A model generated the notes under the pieces. That model was not told the origin of the DNA and did not search any database. It was given only the letters and a program-made list of their open reading frames with translations. Shown here one piece after another: positions 45,667 to 54,193 of a stretch of DNA of 64,000 bases (within the stretch, counting starts at the first letter, position 1; the number at the start of each line of letters is the position of its first letter). Made by a program: the position numbers and the translations under genes. Source of the stretch: Hydrocarboniphaga effusa AP103. GTDB taxonomy: Bacteria; Pseudomonadota; Gammaproteobacteria; Nevskiales; Nevskiaceae. The stretch spans positions 558,001 to 622,000 of the forward strand of contig NZ_AKGD01000001.1 in assembly GCF_000271305.1 (NCBI RefSeq), written 5' to 3'.

Positions 45667-46989
45667 TCAATCTTTCACGAACAGCGCCATGCTTTCGACA
45701 TGCGCGGTGTGCGGAAACATGTCCATCACGCCCGCGCGCACGAGCCGGTAGCCGTGTTCGTGCACGAGCAAGCCCGCATCGCGCGCGAGCGTTCCGGGAT
45801 GGCAGGACACGTAGAGAATGCGCTGCGCCCCGATCTTGCCGAGCAGCGGCAGGATCTCTTGCGCACCGGCGCGCGGCGGGTCGATCAGCACCGCGTCGTA
45901 ATGCGCCTTGGCCCATGGCGAATCGTTCTGCGGCTGGAACAGGTCGCCCTTGTGCGCCTCGATGTCCAGGCCCAGGCGCTGCACGTTGTCGCGCGCACGC
46001 TGCACCAGCGAGGCTTCGCCTTCGACGGTGACGACCTGCGCGCCCGTTCGCGCGAGCGGAATCGAAAAATTGCCGAGCCCGCTGAACAGTTCGAGCACGC
46101 GCTCGCCGGGCTTGAGCTGCAACCAATCGAGGGCCTGCGCAACGGCCTGCTTGCTGATTTCGGAATTGATCTGGATGAAATCGGTGGGGCGAAAGCGCAG
46201 GCGATCGGGCTCCACGAGCGGCGCGTAGCTGAGTTCGCGCGCCTCGCCGAACGGCACGATCGAATCGGGGCCGGCAGGCTGCAGATAGAAATCGACATCC
46301 GCATGCTCGCTCGCGAATGCGCGCAGCTTTTCGAGATCATCGTCGGTCGGCGGAGCGAGCACGCGCAGCACCAGAGCGACGGGCTCTGCGGTGGCGACTT
46401 CGATCTGCGGCAACTGCGAACGCAGACTCAAGGACGCAATGAGTTCGCCGAAGGCGCGCAGCTTCAGCCCCACGCGCGGATCGAGCACTTCGCAGCGTTC
46501 GAGTGCGGCGAGAAACGAGCTTTCGCGCTCGCGAAATCCCACCAGCACGGTCTCGCGCTTGTACACGTATTTCACGCCGAGGCGCGCACGACGGCGATAG
46601 CCCCAGACCGGCCCGGTGATGGGCGGCGCCACTTCACCCACCGTCACCTTGCCGATGCGCGCGAAGCCTTCCAGCAACTGCTTCTGCTTGAAGCGGATCT
46701 GCGCTTCGGGCGCCAGGTGCTGCAGCGCGCAACCGCCGCACAGGCCGAAATGCGGACACTTGGGTTCGACCCGGTCGGGCGACGCCTGCTCGACCGAAAC
46801 CGTCTGCCCTTCATCGACATCGCGCCCTGTGCGCACGTAGCGAAACTGCACGCGCTCGCCCGGCAGGGCATCGGCGATGAAGGTGACTTTGCCGTTGATG
46901 CGCGCCACGCCACGACCGTCGTCGGCGAGGTCGGTCACTTCGGCGAGGAATTCGCCCGCAGGCGGCTGTTTTCTTTTTCGGGAGCCCAT
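45667..46989 (-). CDS. rlmD: 23S rRNA (uracil-1939-C5)-methyltransferase
   Basis: This 440-residue SAM enzyme methylates U1939 of 23S rRNA. It has an N-terminal TRAM domain (about 10-70), the iron-sulfur cysteines CPHFGLCGGC plus a later Cys, the SAM motif ELFSGLGNFSIPLA, IDPPRAGAQE and the catalytic Cys in VSCHPGTLARD. The start MGSRKRKQP at 46989 is the only one near the TRAM domain. In pseudomonads rlmD lies between cysM and relA. Here cysM is close by but relA is replaced by the converging dehydrogenase gene. Confidence 0.94.
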   Translation of the reverse strand: MGSRKRKQPPAGEFLAEVTDLADDGRGVARINGKVTFIADALPGERVQFRYVRTGRDVDEGQTVSVEQASPDRVEPKCPHFGLCGGCALQHLAPEAQIRFKQKQLLEGFARIGKVTVGEVAPPITGPVWGYRRRARLGVKYVYKRETVLVGFRERESSFLAALERCEVLDPRVGLKLRAFGELIASLSLRSQLPQIEVATAEPVALVLRVLAPPTDDDLEKLRAFASEHADVDFYLQPAGPDSIVPFGEARELSYAPLVEPDRLRFRPTDFIQINSEISKQAVAQALDWLQLKPGERVLELFSGLGNFSIPLARTGAQVVTVEGEASLVQRARDNVQRLGLDIEAHKGDLFQPQNDSPWAKAHYDAVLIDPPRAGAQEILPLLGKIGAQRILYVSCHPGTLARDAGLLVHEHGYRLVRAGVMDMFPHTAHVESMALFVKD

Positions 46990-47036
46990 GAGTGCAGCAG
47001 TAGAAGTACAGCTTGAGAGAAGGAACCGGTGAGCGC

Positions 47037-47822
47037 TCAGCGTGTCCAGGCCGCTGCGTACTCGATCCAGTGCGGCGCCGTGGAGGCGCTCAAAAAGTTG
47101 CGCGCCAGGTCGAGCTCGTCGGCGAGTTCGTCGGCCGTCAGGATGCCGCGCATGCGCAGGAAGCGCAGGTAGATGAGCCAGGTGTTCAGCACGTCGGTTT
47201 CGCAGTAGGCGCGGATCTCGCCGATGCCGCCGCGCTGGTAGGCGCCGAACACCTGCGAGCCGTCCATGCCGAGCTTGCCCGGAAAGCCGAGCAGCACCGC
47301 GATCTCGTGCATCGGTGCATTGTTGCGCCCGCTGTAGAGCGCGAGCACGTCCATCAGATCGGTGTGCTTGAACTCGTAGCGCTTGAGATAGTTGTTCCAC
47401 TTGGCATCGCGATCGAAGATGCCGTTGTCCCAGTACGCACGCGCCTGCACGCCGTGGATCAGGCCGCGGTAATGCAGCACGGGCAGATCGAAGCCGCCGC
47501 CGTTCCAGCTCACGATGGTCGGCCGATAGCGCTCGATGCCGTCGAAGAAGCGTTGCACCAGTTCGGCTTCGCCGGTGGTTTCGTCGCCGAGCGACCAGAC
47601 TCTCAAATCGTTGCCCGCACGCAGCACGCAGGAGATCGCGACGATGCGCTGCAGATGTGCGGGCTGGAAATCGCTGCCGCGCGCGGCTACGCGCAGCGCC
47701 TGCATCGCGGTCCAGACCTGATCGTCGCTTGCGTTGTCGAGTCCGTGAAGACGGCGCCCGCCCTCGAGATCGGGAATCGTCTCGATGTCGAAGACCAGTA
47801 CGGGTTCGGTCGGAAAAGCCAC
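47037..47822 (-). CDS. PolB-like 3'-5' exonuclease (DEDD fold)
   Basis: This 261-residue predicted exonuclease resembles the proofreading domain of family B polymerases. Acidic motifs are LVFDIET (Exo I), SWNGGGFDLPVLHY (Exo II) and YCETDVLNTWLIYL (Exo III). No polymerase domain is attached. The frame has no ATG before the first motif, and the GTG at 47822 places it 10 residues in; it begins 14 bp after the cysM stop. Its job is unknown; proteins of this type are common in gammaproteobacteria near cysM and rlmD. Confidence 0.85.
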   Translation of the reverse strand: MAFPTEPVLVFDIETIPDLEGGRRLHGLDNASDDQVWTAMQALRVAARGSDFQPAHLQRIVAISCVLRAGNDLRVWSLGDETTGEAELVQRFFDGIERYRPTIVSWNGGGFDLPVLHYRGLIHGVQARAYWDNGIFDRDAKWNNYLKRYEFKHTDLMDVLALYSGRNNAPMHEIAVLLGFPGKLGMDGSQVFGAYQRGGIGEIRAYCETDVLNTWLIYLRFLRMRGILTADELADELDLARNFLSASTAPHWIEYAAAWTR

Positions 47823-47836
47823 GATCGGTTCGCGCC

Positions 47837-48727
47837 TCAATCCGGAAAAACGCCCGTCGAGATATACCGATCGCCGCGATCGCAAATGATGCAGGCGATC
47901 GTCGCGTTCTCGAGTTCCTTGCAGAGCTGCAGCGCGGCCCACACCGAGCCGCCCGACGACGGGCCGCAGAACAGGCCTTCGCGGTTGGCGAGCAGGCGCA
48001 TGGTGGCTTCGGCGTCTTCGGCGGAGGCTTCGATGATGCGATCGACGCGCGAGCGATCGAAGATGCCGGGCTGGTACTGCTCGGGCCATTTGCGGATGCC
48101 GGGAATCGACGATTCGCCCTTCGGGTAGACGCCGACGATCTGGATGTCCGGGTTCTGTTCCTTCAGGAAGCGCCCGGTGCCCATGATGGTGCCGGTGGTG
48201 CCCATCGTGGCGACGAAATGCGTGATCGTGCCCTGCGTGTCGCGCCAGATTTCGGGGCCGGTGCCTTCGTAGTGCGCGCGTGGATTGTCCGGGTTGGAGA
48301 ACTGGTCGAGCACGCGACCCTTGCCCTCTTTCTGCATCTTGAGCGCGAGATCGCGCGCGCCTTCCATGCCCTCTTCCTTGGTGACGAGAATGATCTCGGC
48401 GCCGAAGGCCTTCATCATCGCGCGGCGTTCGGCGCTCATGTGAGCGGGCATGATCAGCACCATGCGGTAGCCCTTCATCGCGGCGGCCATCGCCAGCGCG
48501 ATGCCGGTGTTGCCCGAGGTGGCCTCGACCAGCGTATCGCCGGGCTTGATCTCGCCACGCTCCTCGGCGCGACGGATCATCGAATAAGCGGGCCGATCCT
48601 TGACCGAGCCGGCCGGGTTGTTGCCTTCGAGTTTGGCGAACAGGCGGTTCGAACCGACGCCCGGCAGGCGTTTGAGCTGGGCAAGCGGCGTATTGCCGAT
48701 AAAATCGGCCAGGGAGGGTGCATTCAT
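47837..48727 (-). CDS. cysM: Cysteine synthase B
   Basis: This 296-residue PLP enzyme makes cysteine from O-acetylserine and sulfide or thiosulfate. The PLP lysine lies in NPAGSVKDRPA (near residue 43), the substrate loop is EATSGNTG and the phosphate loop GTTGTIMGTGRFL. The Arg- and Trp-rich EIWRDT stretch is more typical of CysM than of CysK. The ATG lies only 19 bp from the divergent ATG of the hybrid kinase gene, so the two promoters must overlap or lie inside coding DNA. Confidence 0.92.
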   Translation of the reverse strand: MNAPSLADFIGNTPLAQLKRLPGVGSNRLFAKLEGNNPAGSVKDRPAYSMIRRAEERGEIKPGDTLVEATSGNTGIALAMAAAMKGYRMVLIMPAHMSAERRAMMKAFGAEIILVTKEEGMEGARDLALKMQKEGKGRVLDQFSNPDNPRAHYEGTGPEIWRDTQGTITHFVATMGTTGTIMGTGRFLKEQNPDIQIVGVYPKGESSIPGIRKWPEQYQPGIFDRSRVDRIIEASAEDAEATMRLLANREGLFCGPSSGGSVWAALQLCKELENATIACIICDRGDRYISTGVFPD

Positions 48728-48746
48728 GGTGCGGGAAGTTTAGCCG

Positions 48747-51122
48747 ATGGCGATCGAGCGACAGGGCACGCAGGCGCCGCCGACGCTGCGCGAGCGCGGT
48801 CGCCGGCTGTTCCACGCCCTGCTCTGGCTGAGCCCCTCGATGCTCGCCGCCCTCATCGCGGCGCTGTTCTGGAGCTTGTCGACGACGACTCCGCTGTGGA
48901 TTCGCACCACCGTGCTGGTGCTCGCGCTCGCGAGCCTGGCGATGGGCCTGCGCCAGATGCGCCGCTGGGCCGACATCATCAGCCGGCTCGAAGCGGCCCT
49001 GCGCGGGCTGGCCTCGGGCCGGCTCGAATCGCGCGCCCCGTCCGACCTGCCGCCCGCGTTTTCACGCCTCGGCGCGCAGATGAACGCCATCAGCCAGCAA
49101 ATGCTCGGCTACCGCGACCAGCTCGAGCAGCGCATGCGCGCGGCCGTGAACCGCCTGCGCCGCGATCTCGAACACGCCAACGCCGACCTGCGGGTGACGC
49201 AGAACCATCTGGCCGAGGCCCAGCGCGAGCTGCGCCAGCAATCCGAGCTGTTCTCGAGCCTCACGCACGAGCTGCGCACCCCGCTCACGGGCATCCTCGG
49301 CTTCGCCGACCTGCTGCGCAAAACCCGGCTCGACCAGGAACAGGGCGACTACCTCGCCACGCTCGACCGCTCGGCGCGCGGCCTGCTGTCGATGCTCAAC
49401 GACGTGCTCGACTGGAGCCGCATCGAGGCCGGCCGGCTCACGCTCAACGTCGAGCGCTTCGACCTCGCCGACGCGGTCGAAGACGTGGTCGCCCTGCTCG
49501 CTCCGCTGGCCTACGAGAAGAATCTCGAGCTCGTCCACATCATCTACCACGACGTTCCGCTGCAGCTCGACGGCGATCCGCAGCGCCTGCGCCAGATCCT
49601 CACCAACCTGCTGTCGAACGCGATCAAGTTCACCGAGAGCGGCGAAGTGGTGCTGCGGGTGATGAAGGAGCGCCGGCAGGGGCATCGCTTCTGGCTGCGC
49701 GCCTCGGTGACCGACAGCGGCGTCGGCATCAGCGCGGCGCAGCGCGAGCGCATCTTCCAGCCGTTCGAGCAGGCCGGCGGACGCAGCGTACAGCCCGGCA
49801 GCGGCCTGGGCCTGACCATCGTCAAGCGCCTGGCCGAACTGATGGCGGGCAGCGTCTCGGTCGAGAGCGAGCCCGGGCGCGGCTCCACCTTCAGCGTGCT
49901 GCTGGAGCTGCGCTCGCTGACCGAGGCTTCGCCGGCCTGGGAACACCTGCGCGGGCGCCGCATCTGGGTCATCGACACGCATCCCACCGCCTCGCTCGCG
50001 CTGAGCCATTCGCTGCAGTTCTGGGGCATCGAGGTGCTGCCGTTCGACGACGTCACGCAGCTCGCCGCCCGCCTGCGCCACAGTGCGCCCAAGAGCCGGC
50101 CCGACGTGGTCATCGTCGGCCTCAAGCCGGCCGAGCTCGCCGACCCGGCCATCGAGGCGCTCGGCACGCTGTGCATGGAGGCGCAGCCACCGCTGCTCGC
50201 GCTGCTGTCCTCGGCTTCGCCGGTCGACCAGCAGCAGGCCATCGACATCGGGGCCGCGCGCGCGCTGCCCAAGGCCGTGAGCCGCCTCCAGCTCTACCGC
50301 GAGCTTTGCGAGCTGGTCCGCAGTGGTCATTCGGTGCCCCTGCTCGAAGGCCGCAAGCTGCTGATCGCGGACAATAATCCGGCCAACCGGCGCTACCTGG
50401 TCGCGCTCGGCCACGAGCTCGGAGCGCAGGTCGTGGAGGCCGACGACGGCGACGCCGCCTTGCAGCGTTGGCGCGAGCACGACTGCGACTTCGCGCTGAT
50501 CGATTACCGCATGCCGGGCCGCGACGGACTCGGGGTGATCCGGGCGATCCGCGCCGACGAGGTCGCCGCGAAAATTCCCGGCAAGCGGCCGGTGCGGCTC
50601 GTCGCGACCTCGGCGCACCTGAGCCCGGACGAGCGCGCCAGCCTGCGCTCGGCGGGCGCCGACCAGGTGCTCATCAAGCCCTTCGACGAAAACCAGCTGC
50701 TGCGCGCATTGACGCCCGAGCTCGCGCACGAAGTGCCGAGCCCGGCGCGCGCCTCGCGCCTGGCGCAGGACGCCGAGCTGCTGCGCCTGCTGCGCGAGGA
50801 GCTTCCGCTACAGCTCAAGGAGCTCGAAGACGCCTTCAGCCGCGGCGATGCGATCGCCGCGCGCGCGGCTGCGCATACGCTCAACGGCACCGCCGCGTTC
50901 TATCAGCTGCACGAACTCAAGTCCGCGGCCCGCGACATGGAAGAGCAGCTCGCCGCGTCGGCCTTCGCGGGCGTCGGAGCCGGCGGGCTCGCGCGCCTGC
51001 GCACGGCCCTGCACGACACGCTCGGCACCATCACGGCCGAAGGCTCGGCGACAGGTTCGTCCGAGAGCGCGGTGATCGTCGACCTGGAATCACGCCGCTC
51101 GCCGACGCGCCGAGCCGGCTGA
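48747..51122 (+). CDS. Hybrid sensor histidine kinase of the GacS/BarA type
   Basis: This 791-residue membrane kinase has two hydrophobic segments (about 25-46 and 50-68) joined by only a few residues, so it lacks the periplasmic sensor loop of GacS/BarA. A HAMP-like and coiled-coil region follows, then His174 in LTHELRTPLTGIL, ATPase motifs NLLSNAIKFTE and GSGLGLTIVKRL, a receiver-like domain without phosphoacceptor (about 405-515), a true receiver with Asp586 (LIDYRMPG) and an HPt domain with His710 (AHTLNG). Gene order beside cysM and rlmD supports the GacS/BarA family. The probable output would be a GacA-type regulator, not in the window. Confidence 0.85.
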   Translation: MAIERQGTQAPPTLRERGRRLFHALLWLSPSMLAALIAALFWSLSTTTPLWIRTTVLVLALASLAMGLRQMRRWADIISRLEAALRGLASGRLESRAPSDLPPAFSRLGAQMNAISQQMLGYRDQLEQRMRAAVNRLRRDLEHANADLRVTQNHLAEAQRELRQQSELFSSLTHELRTPLTGILGFADLLRKTRLDQEQGDYLATLDRSARGLLSMLNDVLDWSRIEAGRLTLNVERFDLADAVEDVVALLAPLAYEKNLELVHIIYHDVPLQLDGDPQRLRQILTNLLSNAIKFTESGEVVLRVMKERRQGHRFWLRASVTDSGVGISAAQRERIFQPFEQAGGRSVQPGSGLGLTIVKRLAELMAGSVSVESEPGRGSTFSVLLELRSLTEASPAWEHLRGRRIWVIDTHPTASLALSHSLQFWGIEVLPFDDVTQLAARLRHSAPKSRPDVVIVGLKPAELADPAIEALGTLCMEAQPPLLALLSSASPVDQQQAIDIGAARALPKAVSRLQLYRELCELVRSGHSVPLLEGRKLLIADNNPANRRYLVALGHELGAQVVEADDGDAALQRWREHDCDFALIDYRMPGRDGLGVIRAIRADEVAAKIPGKRPVRLVATSAHLSPDERASLRSAGADQVLIKPFDENQLLRALTPELAHEVPSPARASRLAQDAELLRLLREELPLQLKELEDAFSRGDAIAARAAAHTLNGTAAFYQLHELKSAARDMEEQLAASAFAGVGAGGLARLRTALHDTLGTITAEGSATGSSESAVIVDLESRRSPTRRAG

Positions 51123-51126
51123 AGCC

Positions 51127-51591
51127 TCAGCAACGCTCCAGCGTCACCACCACGCAGACGAAATCGATTTCGTCGGTGATCGAAACATGTCGCGCGCCGA
51201 TGCCGCGCGCGCGCAGCACCGCCTCCACTTTCGGCGAGAACACGAGCTCGGGCTTGCCGAGCGCGCCGCGCACCCAGCCGACCTCGTCGTGCGCGATGCC
51301 CCGAAAACCGGTGCCGAGCGCCTTGACGAAGGCTTCCTTCACCGCGAAGCACTTGGCGAGGAAATTCACCGGATCGCGTTGTGCCTCGCGCAGCGATTCG
51401 AGGCGCTGCATTTCGAGCGGATGCAGCAGGCGCCTGGCGAAACGCTCGGGATGCCGGGCCTGCACGTCGGCGAGCCGCGAGATCTGCAGCAGATCGACGC
51501 CGACGCCGTAGAGCGCGGCAGCCGGTGCACTGGCGACGACGCCCGCGACGCGCGAGCCCGCCGAATATGCGCCGCTGCGACGCCGGATCAC
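51127..51591 (-). CDS. acpS: Holo-[acyl-carrier-protein] synthase
   Basis: This 154-residue enzyme transfers 4'-phosphopantetheine from CoA to apo-ACP. The magnesium-site motifs are GVGVDLLQISRL and FAVKEAFVKALGTGF. The usual N-terminus would start right at the first strand, but the nearest start in frame is a GTG at 51591, which gives about 27 extra residues; it lies 7 bp after the pdxJ stop. The pdxJ-acpS order is widely conserved. The C-terminal strand HVSITDE is present, so the protein is complete. Confidence 0.92.
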   Translation of the reverse strand: MIRRRSGAYSAGSRVAGVVASAPAAALYGVGVDLLQISRLADVQARHPERFARRLLHPLEMQRLESLREAQRDPVNFLAKCFAVKEAFVKALGTGFRGIAHDEVGWVRGALGKPELVFSPKVEAVLRARGIGARHVSITDEIDFVCVVVTLERC

Positions 51592-51598
51592 GTGCGAC

Positions 51599-52333
51599 TC
51601 ACGAACGCGAGGCGCGCATCGCCGAGATCATTTCGCGCGTGGCTTCGGCCATGCCGACCATCAGCGCGCGACCGACCAGCGAGTGCCCGATGTTGAGCTC
51701 GACAATCTCGCTGATGCGCGCGATCGGTCCGACATTGCCGAGCGTCAGCCCGTGGCCCGCGTGCACTTCGATGCCGGCCGCATGCGCGGCCTTGGCGAAG
51801 CTCGCGATCACCTCGACTTCTTCGGCGCGCGCATCGCCCTCGACTTCGGCATAGCGCCCGGTGTGGATTTCGAGATGCGGAGCGCCGCTCGCGACGCAGG
51901 CCTCGAGCTGATGCGGGTCGGGGTCGACGAACAGGCTCACTTCGATGCCGGCCGCGGTGAGGCGCGCGCAGACTTCGCGCACACGCGGCAGCTGTCCGGC
52001 GACGTCGAGCCCGCCTTCGGTGGTGCGCTCCTCGCGCTTCTCGGGCACCAGGCAGACGTAGCGGGGCTTGAGCGCGCAGGCGATGCCGACCATTTCGTCG
52101 GTGACCGCCATTTCGAGGTTGGTCGGAATCTTCGAGACCGCGAGCAGGCGGCTGACGTCGTGGTCCTGGATGTGCCGGCGATCTTCGCGCAGGTGCACGG
52201 TGATCGAATCGGCGCCGGCCTGCGCGCAGATCAGCGCGGCTTCGACCGGATCGGGGTAGCTCACGCCGCGCGCCTGGCGCACGGTGGCGACGTGATCGAC
52301 GTTGACGCCGAGGCGAAGAGGAAGGGCGGTCAT
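51599..52333 (-). CDS. pdxJ: Pyridoxine 5'-phosphate synthase
   Basis: This 244-residue TIM-barrel enzyme closes the pyridoxine ring in vitamin B6 synthesis. Signatures are [18 protein letters not shown] at the N-terminus, [11 protein letters not shown] and [17 protein letters not shown] near the C-terminus. The ATG at 52333 is set by the first strand. A candidate -10 inside a perfect inverted repeat lies just upstream. It heads a pdxJ-acpS unit that is separated from recO by the outer-membrane protein gene. Confidence 0.95.
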   Translation of the reverse strand: MTALPLRLGVNVDHVATVRQARGVSYPDPVEAALICAQAGADSITVHLREDRRHIQDHDVSRLLAVSKIPTNLEMAVTDEMVGIACALKPRYVCLVPEKREERTTEGGLDVAGQLPRVREVCARLTAAGIEVSLFVDPDPHQLEACVASGAPHLEIHTGRYAEVEGDARAEEVEVIASFAKAAHAAGIEVHAGHGLTLGNVGPIARISEIVELNIGHSLVGRALMVGMAEATREMISAMRASRS

Positions 52334-52345
52334 GGCGGCTCGGTT

Positions 52346-52376
52346 TGCGAAGGCTGCGCATTGTAGAGCCTTCGCA
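52346..52376 (-). promoter_or_regulatory. Inverted repeat around the likely pdxJ -10 element
   Basis: TGCGAAGGCT at 52346-52355 and its exact complement at 52367-52376 flank an 11-bp centre. On the minus strand the centre contains TACAAT (52365 to 52360), 26 bp before the pdxJ start. A transcript starting near 52353 would lack one arm, so this would act as a DNA operator, not as an RNA hairpin. Confidence 0.5.
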
Positions 52377-52444
52377 TCCGAGGCCATGACCGCCCCACGA
52401 CCCGCCCCGCTACATCGCCGCAGCGGTCCGGCTGCGGGCCTGCT

Positions 52445-53185
52445 TCAGAGCTTGAAGCGCCAGCCGAGCGCCAGGCCGACCACCGGGTAGATCTTGTAGT
52501 CATCGGTGTCGTCTTCGAGGTCGGCGCGCTCGGTCTCGACCTCGGCCTGGAACTGCTGATCCACCGCGCTGCCGTCACCGACGGTGAAGCGGTCTCCGGT
52601 TCCGTTCGGACCGGTGGTCGCCGAGCCGCTCGGCGTCAGCTCGATCTTCGGCGCGCCCTGGAAGTAGGCGCCGAGCTCGAAGCGGAAGTAGAAGTTCGAA
52701 TCGCCCTGGATCGCGTTGCCCCAGCCCAGGCCGAGATACGGCACGGTCTTCTTGAAATCGATGCGGCCGCGCAGCGCGAGCGGATCGTTCGGGTCGGTGT
52801 AGTAGTCGCTGTCGCCGACCTCGTAGGCCTCGCTCGCATCGGTGCTGCGCGCCAGCGCGTTGATCTTGTTGCTGTTGGCGAACAGGCCGCCGCTCAAATA
52901 GAAACTGCCCTTGAACGGATGCACATCGAGCTGGGCGCCGAAGCTGTTGAGCTTGAGCTTGCCCTCATAGGCGACGTCGCCGCCGTCCTTGTCGTCGTAG
53001 TCGTAGCTGAAGGTGTTGAACGGCACGCGCAGGTTCAGGTAATCGTTGATCCCGATCGTGGCTTCGGCACCGAGGCCCAGCGTGCTGGCCTTGGCGCCGA
53101 TGGCGACGGCGGCGGCTTGGGACGGGCCCGAAACGAACGTGGCGGCACCGGCCACGGCGGCCAGCGCGACGAAGGTCTTGCGCAT
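52445..53185 (-). CDS. Outer-membrane beta-barrel protein, function unknown
   Basis: This 246-residue precursor has a signal peptide (about residues 1-24, ending GPSQA). The mature part has alternating strand patterns (IGAKASTLGLGAEATIGIN, FYLSGGLFANSN, FYFRFELGAYFQG) and ends in the terminal phenylalanine-type strand LGWRFKL, which suits an 8-stranded OmpA/OmpW-like barrel. An acidic loop (YDYDDKDGGD) may be exposed. I cannot name its family beyond that. It interrupts the usually contiguous recO-pdxJ order, with 111-137 bp gaps on both sides, so it probably has its own promoter. Confidence 0.8.
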   Translation of the reverse strand: MRKTFVALAAVAGAATFVSGPSQAAAVAIGAKASTLGLGAEATIGINDYLNLRVPFNTFSYDYDDKDGGDVAYEGKLKLNSFGAQLDVHPFKGSFYLSGGLFANSNKINALARSTDASEAYEVGDSDYYTDPNDPLALRGRIDFKKTVPYLGLGWGNAIQGDSNFYFRFELGAYFQGAPKIELTPSGSATTGPNGTGDRFTVGDGSAVDQQFQAEVETERADLEDDTDDYKIYPVVGLALGWRFKL

Positions 53186-53322
53186 CGATGAATCCCCCAA
53201 AAGGAACGACCCAGGAAGGGTCAGTGGACACTGCTCGAACCGGCGGAGCCGTCCCCACGGCTCCGCGACGGCGCGAAGATAGCACGGTGCCGAAGCCGCA
53301 TCACCACCTCAAAATCAGCGAC

Positions 53323-54033
53323 TTACTGCAGCGAAGAGCGTGCCCGCAAGGCCCTCAGCAGGCGCGCGCTCTCGAGCTCGCGGGAGCCGAGCAGGGGCTT
53401 GAGCTGGCGGTTCAACAAACGGCGCATGTCGCGCAAGGCGGCCGCATCGTCGAAGCGCTCGTCGCGCAGCGCGATCAGGCTCGCGCCCGAGTACACGTGT
53501 AACACCTGCGGAGCCGCGGCCGACACCGGAATCGCGCCTTCTTCGGCGTCGAAGCGGTAATGCAGCGCGGCGTCGAGGTCGTCGGGCAGATCGAGGCCGT
53601 AGCCAAGCTCGTTGAGCAGGCGCATTTCGAACCGTCGCAGCGAAGGCTCGATCCGCTGCGGCAGCAAGGCTAGGGCCTCGGTGTAATCGGCATACAGCTG
53701 CGGATGCGGATCGTGGCGCTGCACCAGCGTGAGCAGCAGTTCGTTGAGATACCAGCCGCAGAACACGGCCTCGCCGGAGAGCGTCACCGGCTGCGCTGCC
53801 GCCTCCGCGCCGGTCAGCGAACCGAGGTCGCCCTGCTCGCTCCACGACAGCAGCAGGGGCTGGAACGGTTGCAGCAAAGCGCGCAGACGCGACTTGGGCG
53901 CACGCGCGCCTCGAGCGACGAGCCCGACGCGACCGTGATCCTGGCTGAAGGCTTCGACGAGCAGGCTGGTGTCGCGAAACGGCTGGGTCCGCAACACGTG
54001 CGCAAGTGCGAGTTCGATGCGAGCCCGCGCCAT
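53323..54033 (-). CDS. recO: DNA repair protein RecO
   Basis: This 236-residue protein loads RecA on SSB-coated gaps together with RecR and anneals strands. It has the N-terminal OB fold (AHVLRTQPFRDTSLLVEAFS, then VGLVARGARAPKS) and a helical C-terminal half; the zinc cysteines of some RecO proteins are absent, as in other gammaproteobacteria. It follows era by 160 bp, a longer gap than usual. A TACAAC hexamer 15 bp before the ATG could serve as a local -10. Confidence 0.93.
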   Translation of the reverse strand: MARARIELALAHVLRTQPFRDTSLLVEAFSQDHGRVGLVARGARAPKSRLRALLQPFQPLLLSWSEQGDLGSLTGAEAAAQPVTLSGEAVFCGWYLNELLLTLVQRHDPHPQLYADYTEALALLPQRIEPSLRRFEMRLLNELGYGLDLPDDLDAALHYRFDAEEGAIPVSAAAPQVLHVYSGASLIALRDERFDDAAALRDMRRLLNRQLKPLLGSRELESARLLRALRARSSLQ

Positions 54034-54193
54034 TGCGCTAGCCGGTCGTTGTACAGCGTAGCGAGCGAATGCAGCTTGAGGCCACGGGAGCGCAGGAAAC
54101 GGAGTCTACGAGTCGGCAGATCGGCCTGGTGATGAGCATTTCGACCCCCGCATGCCCCCAAAGAGGCGAATGCAATCGCTTTTCAGCGATCGG

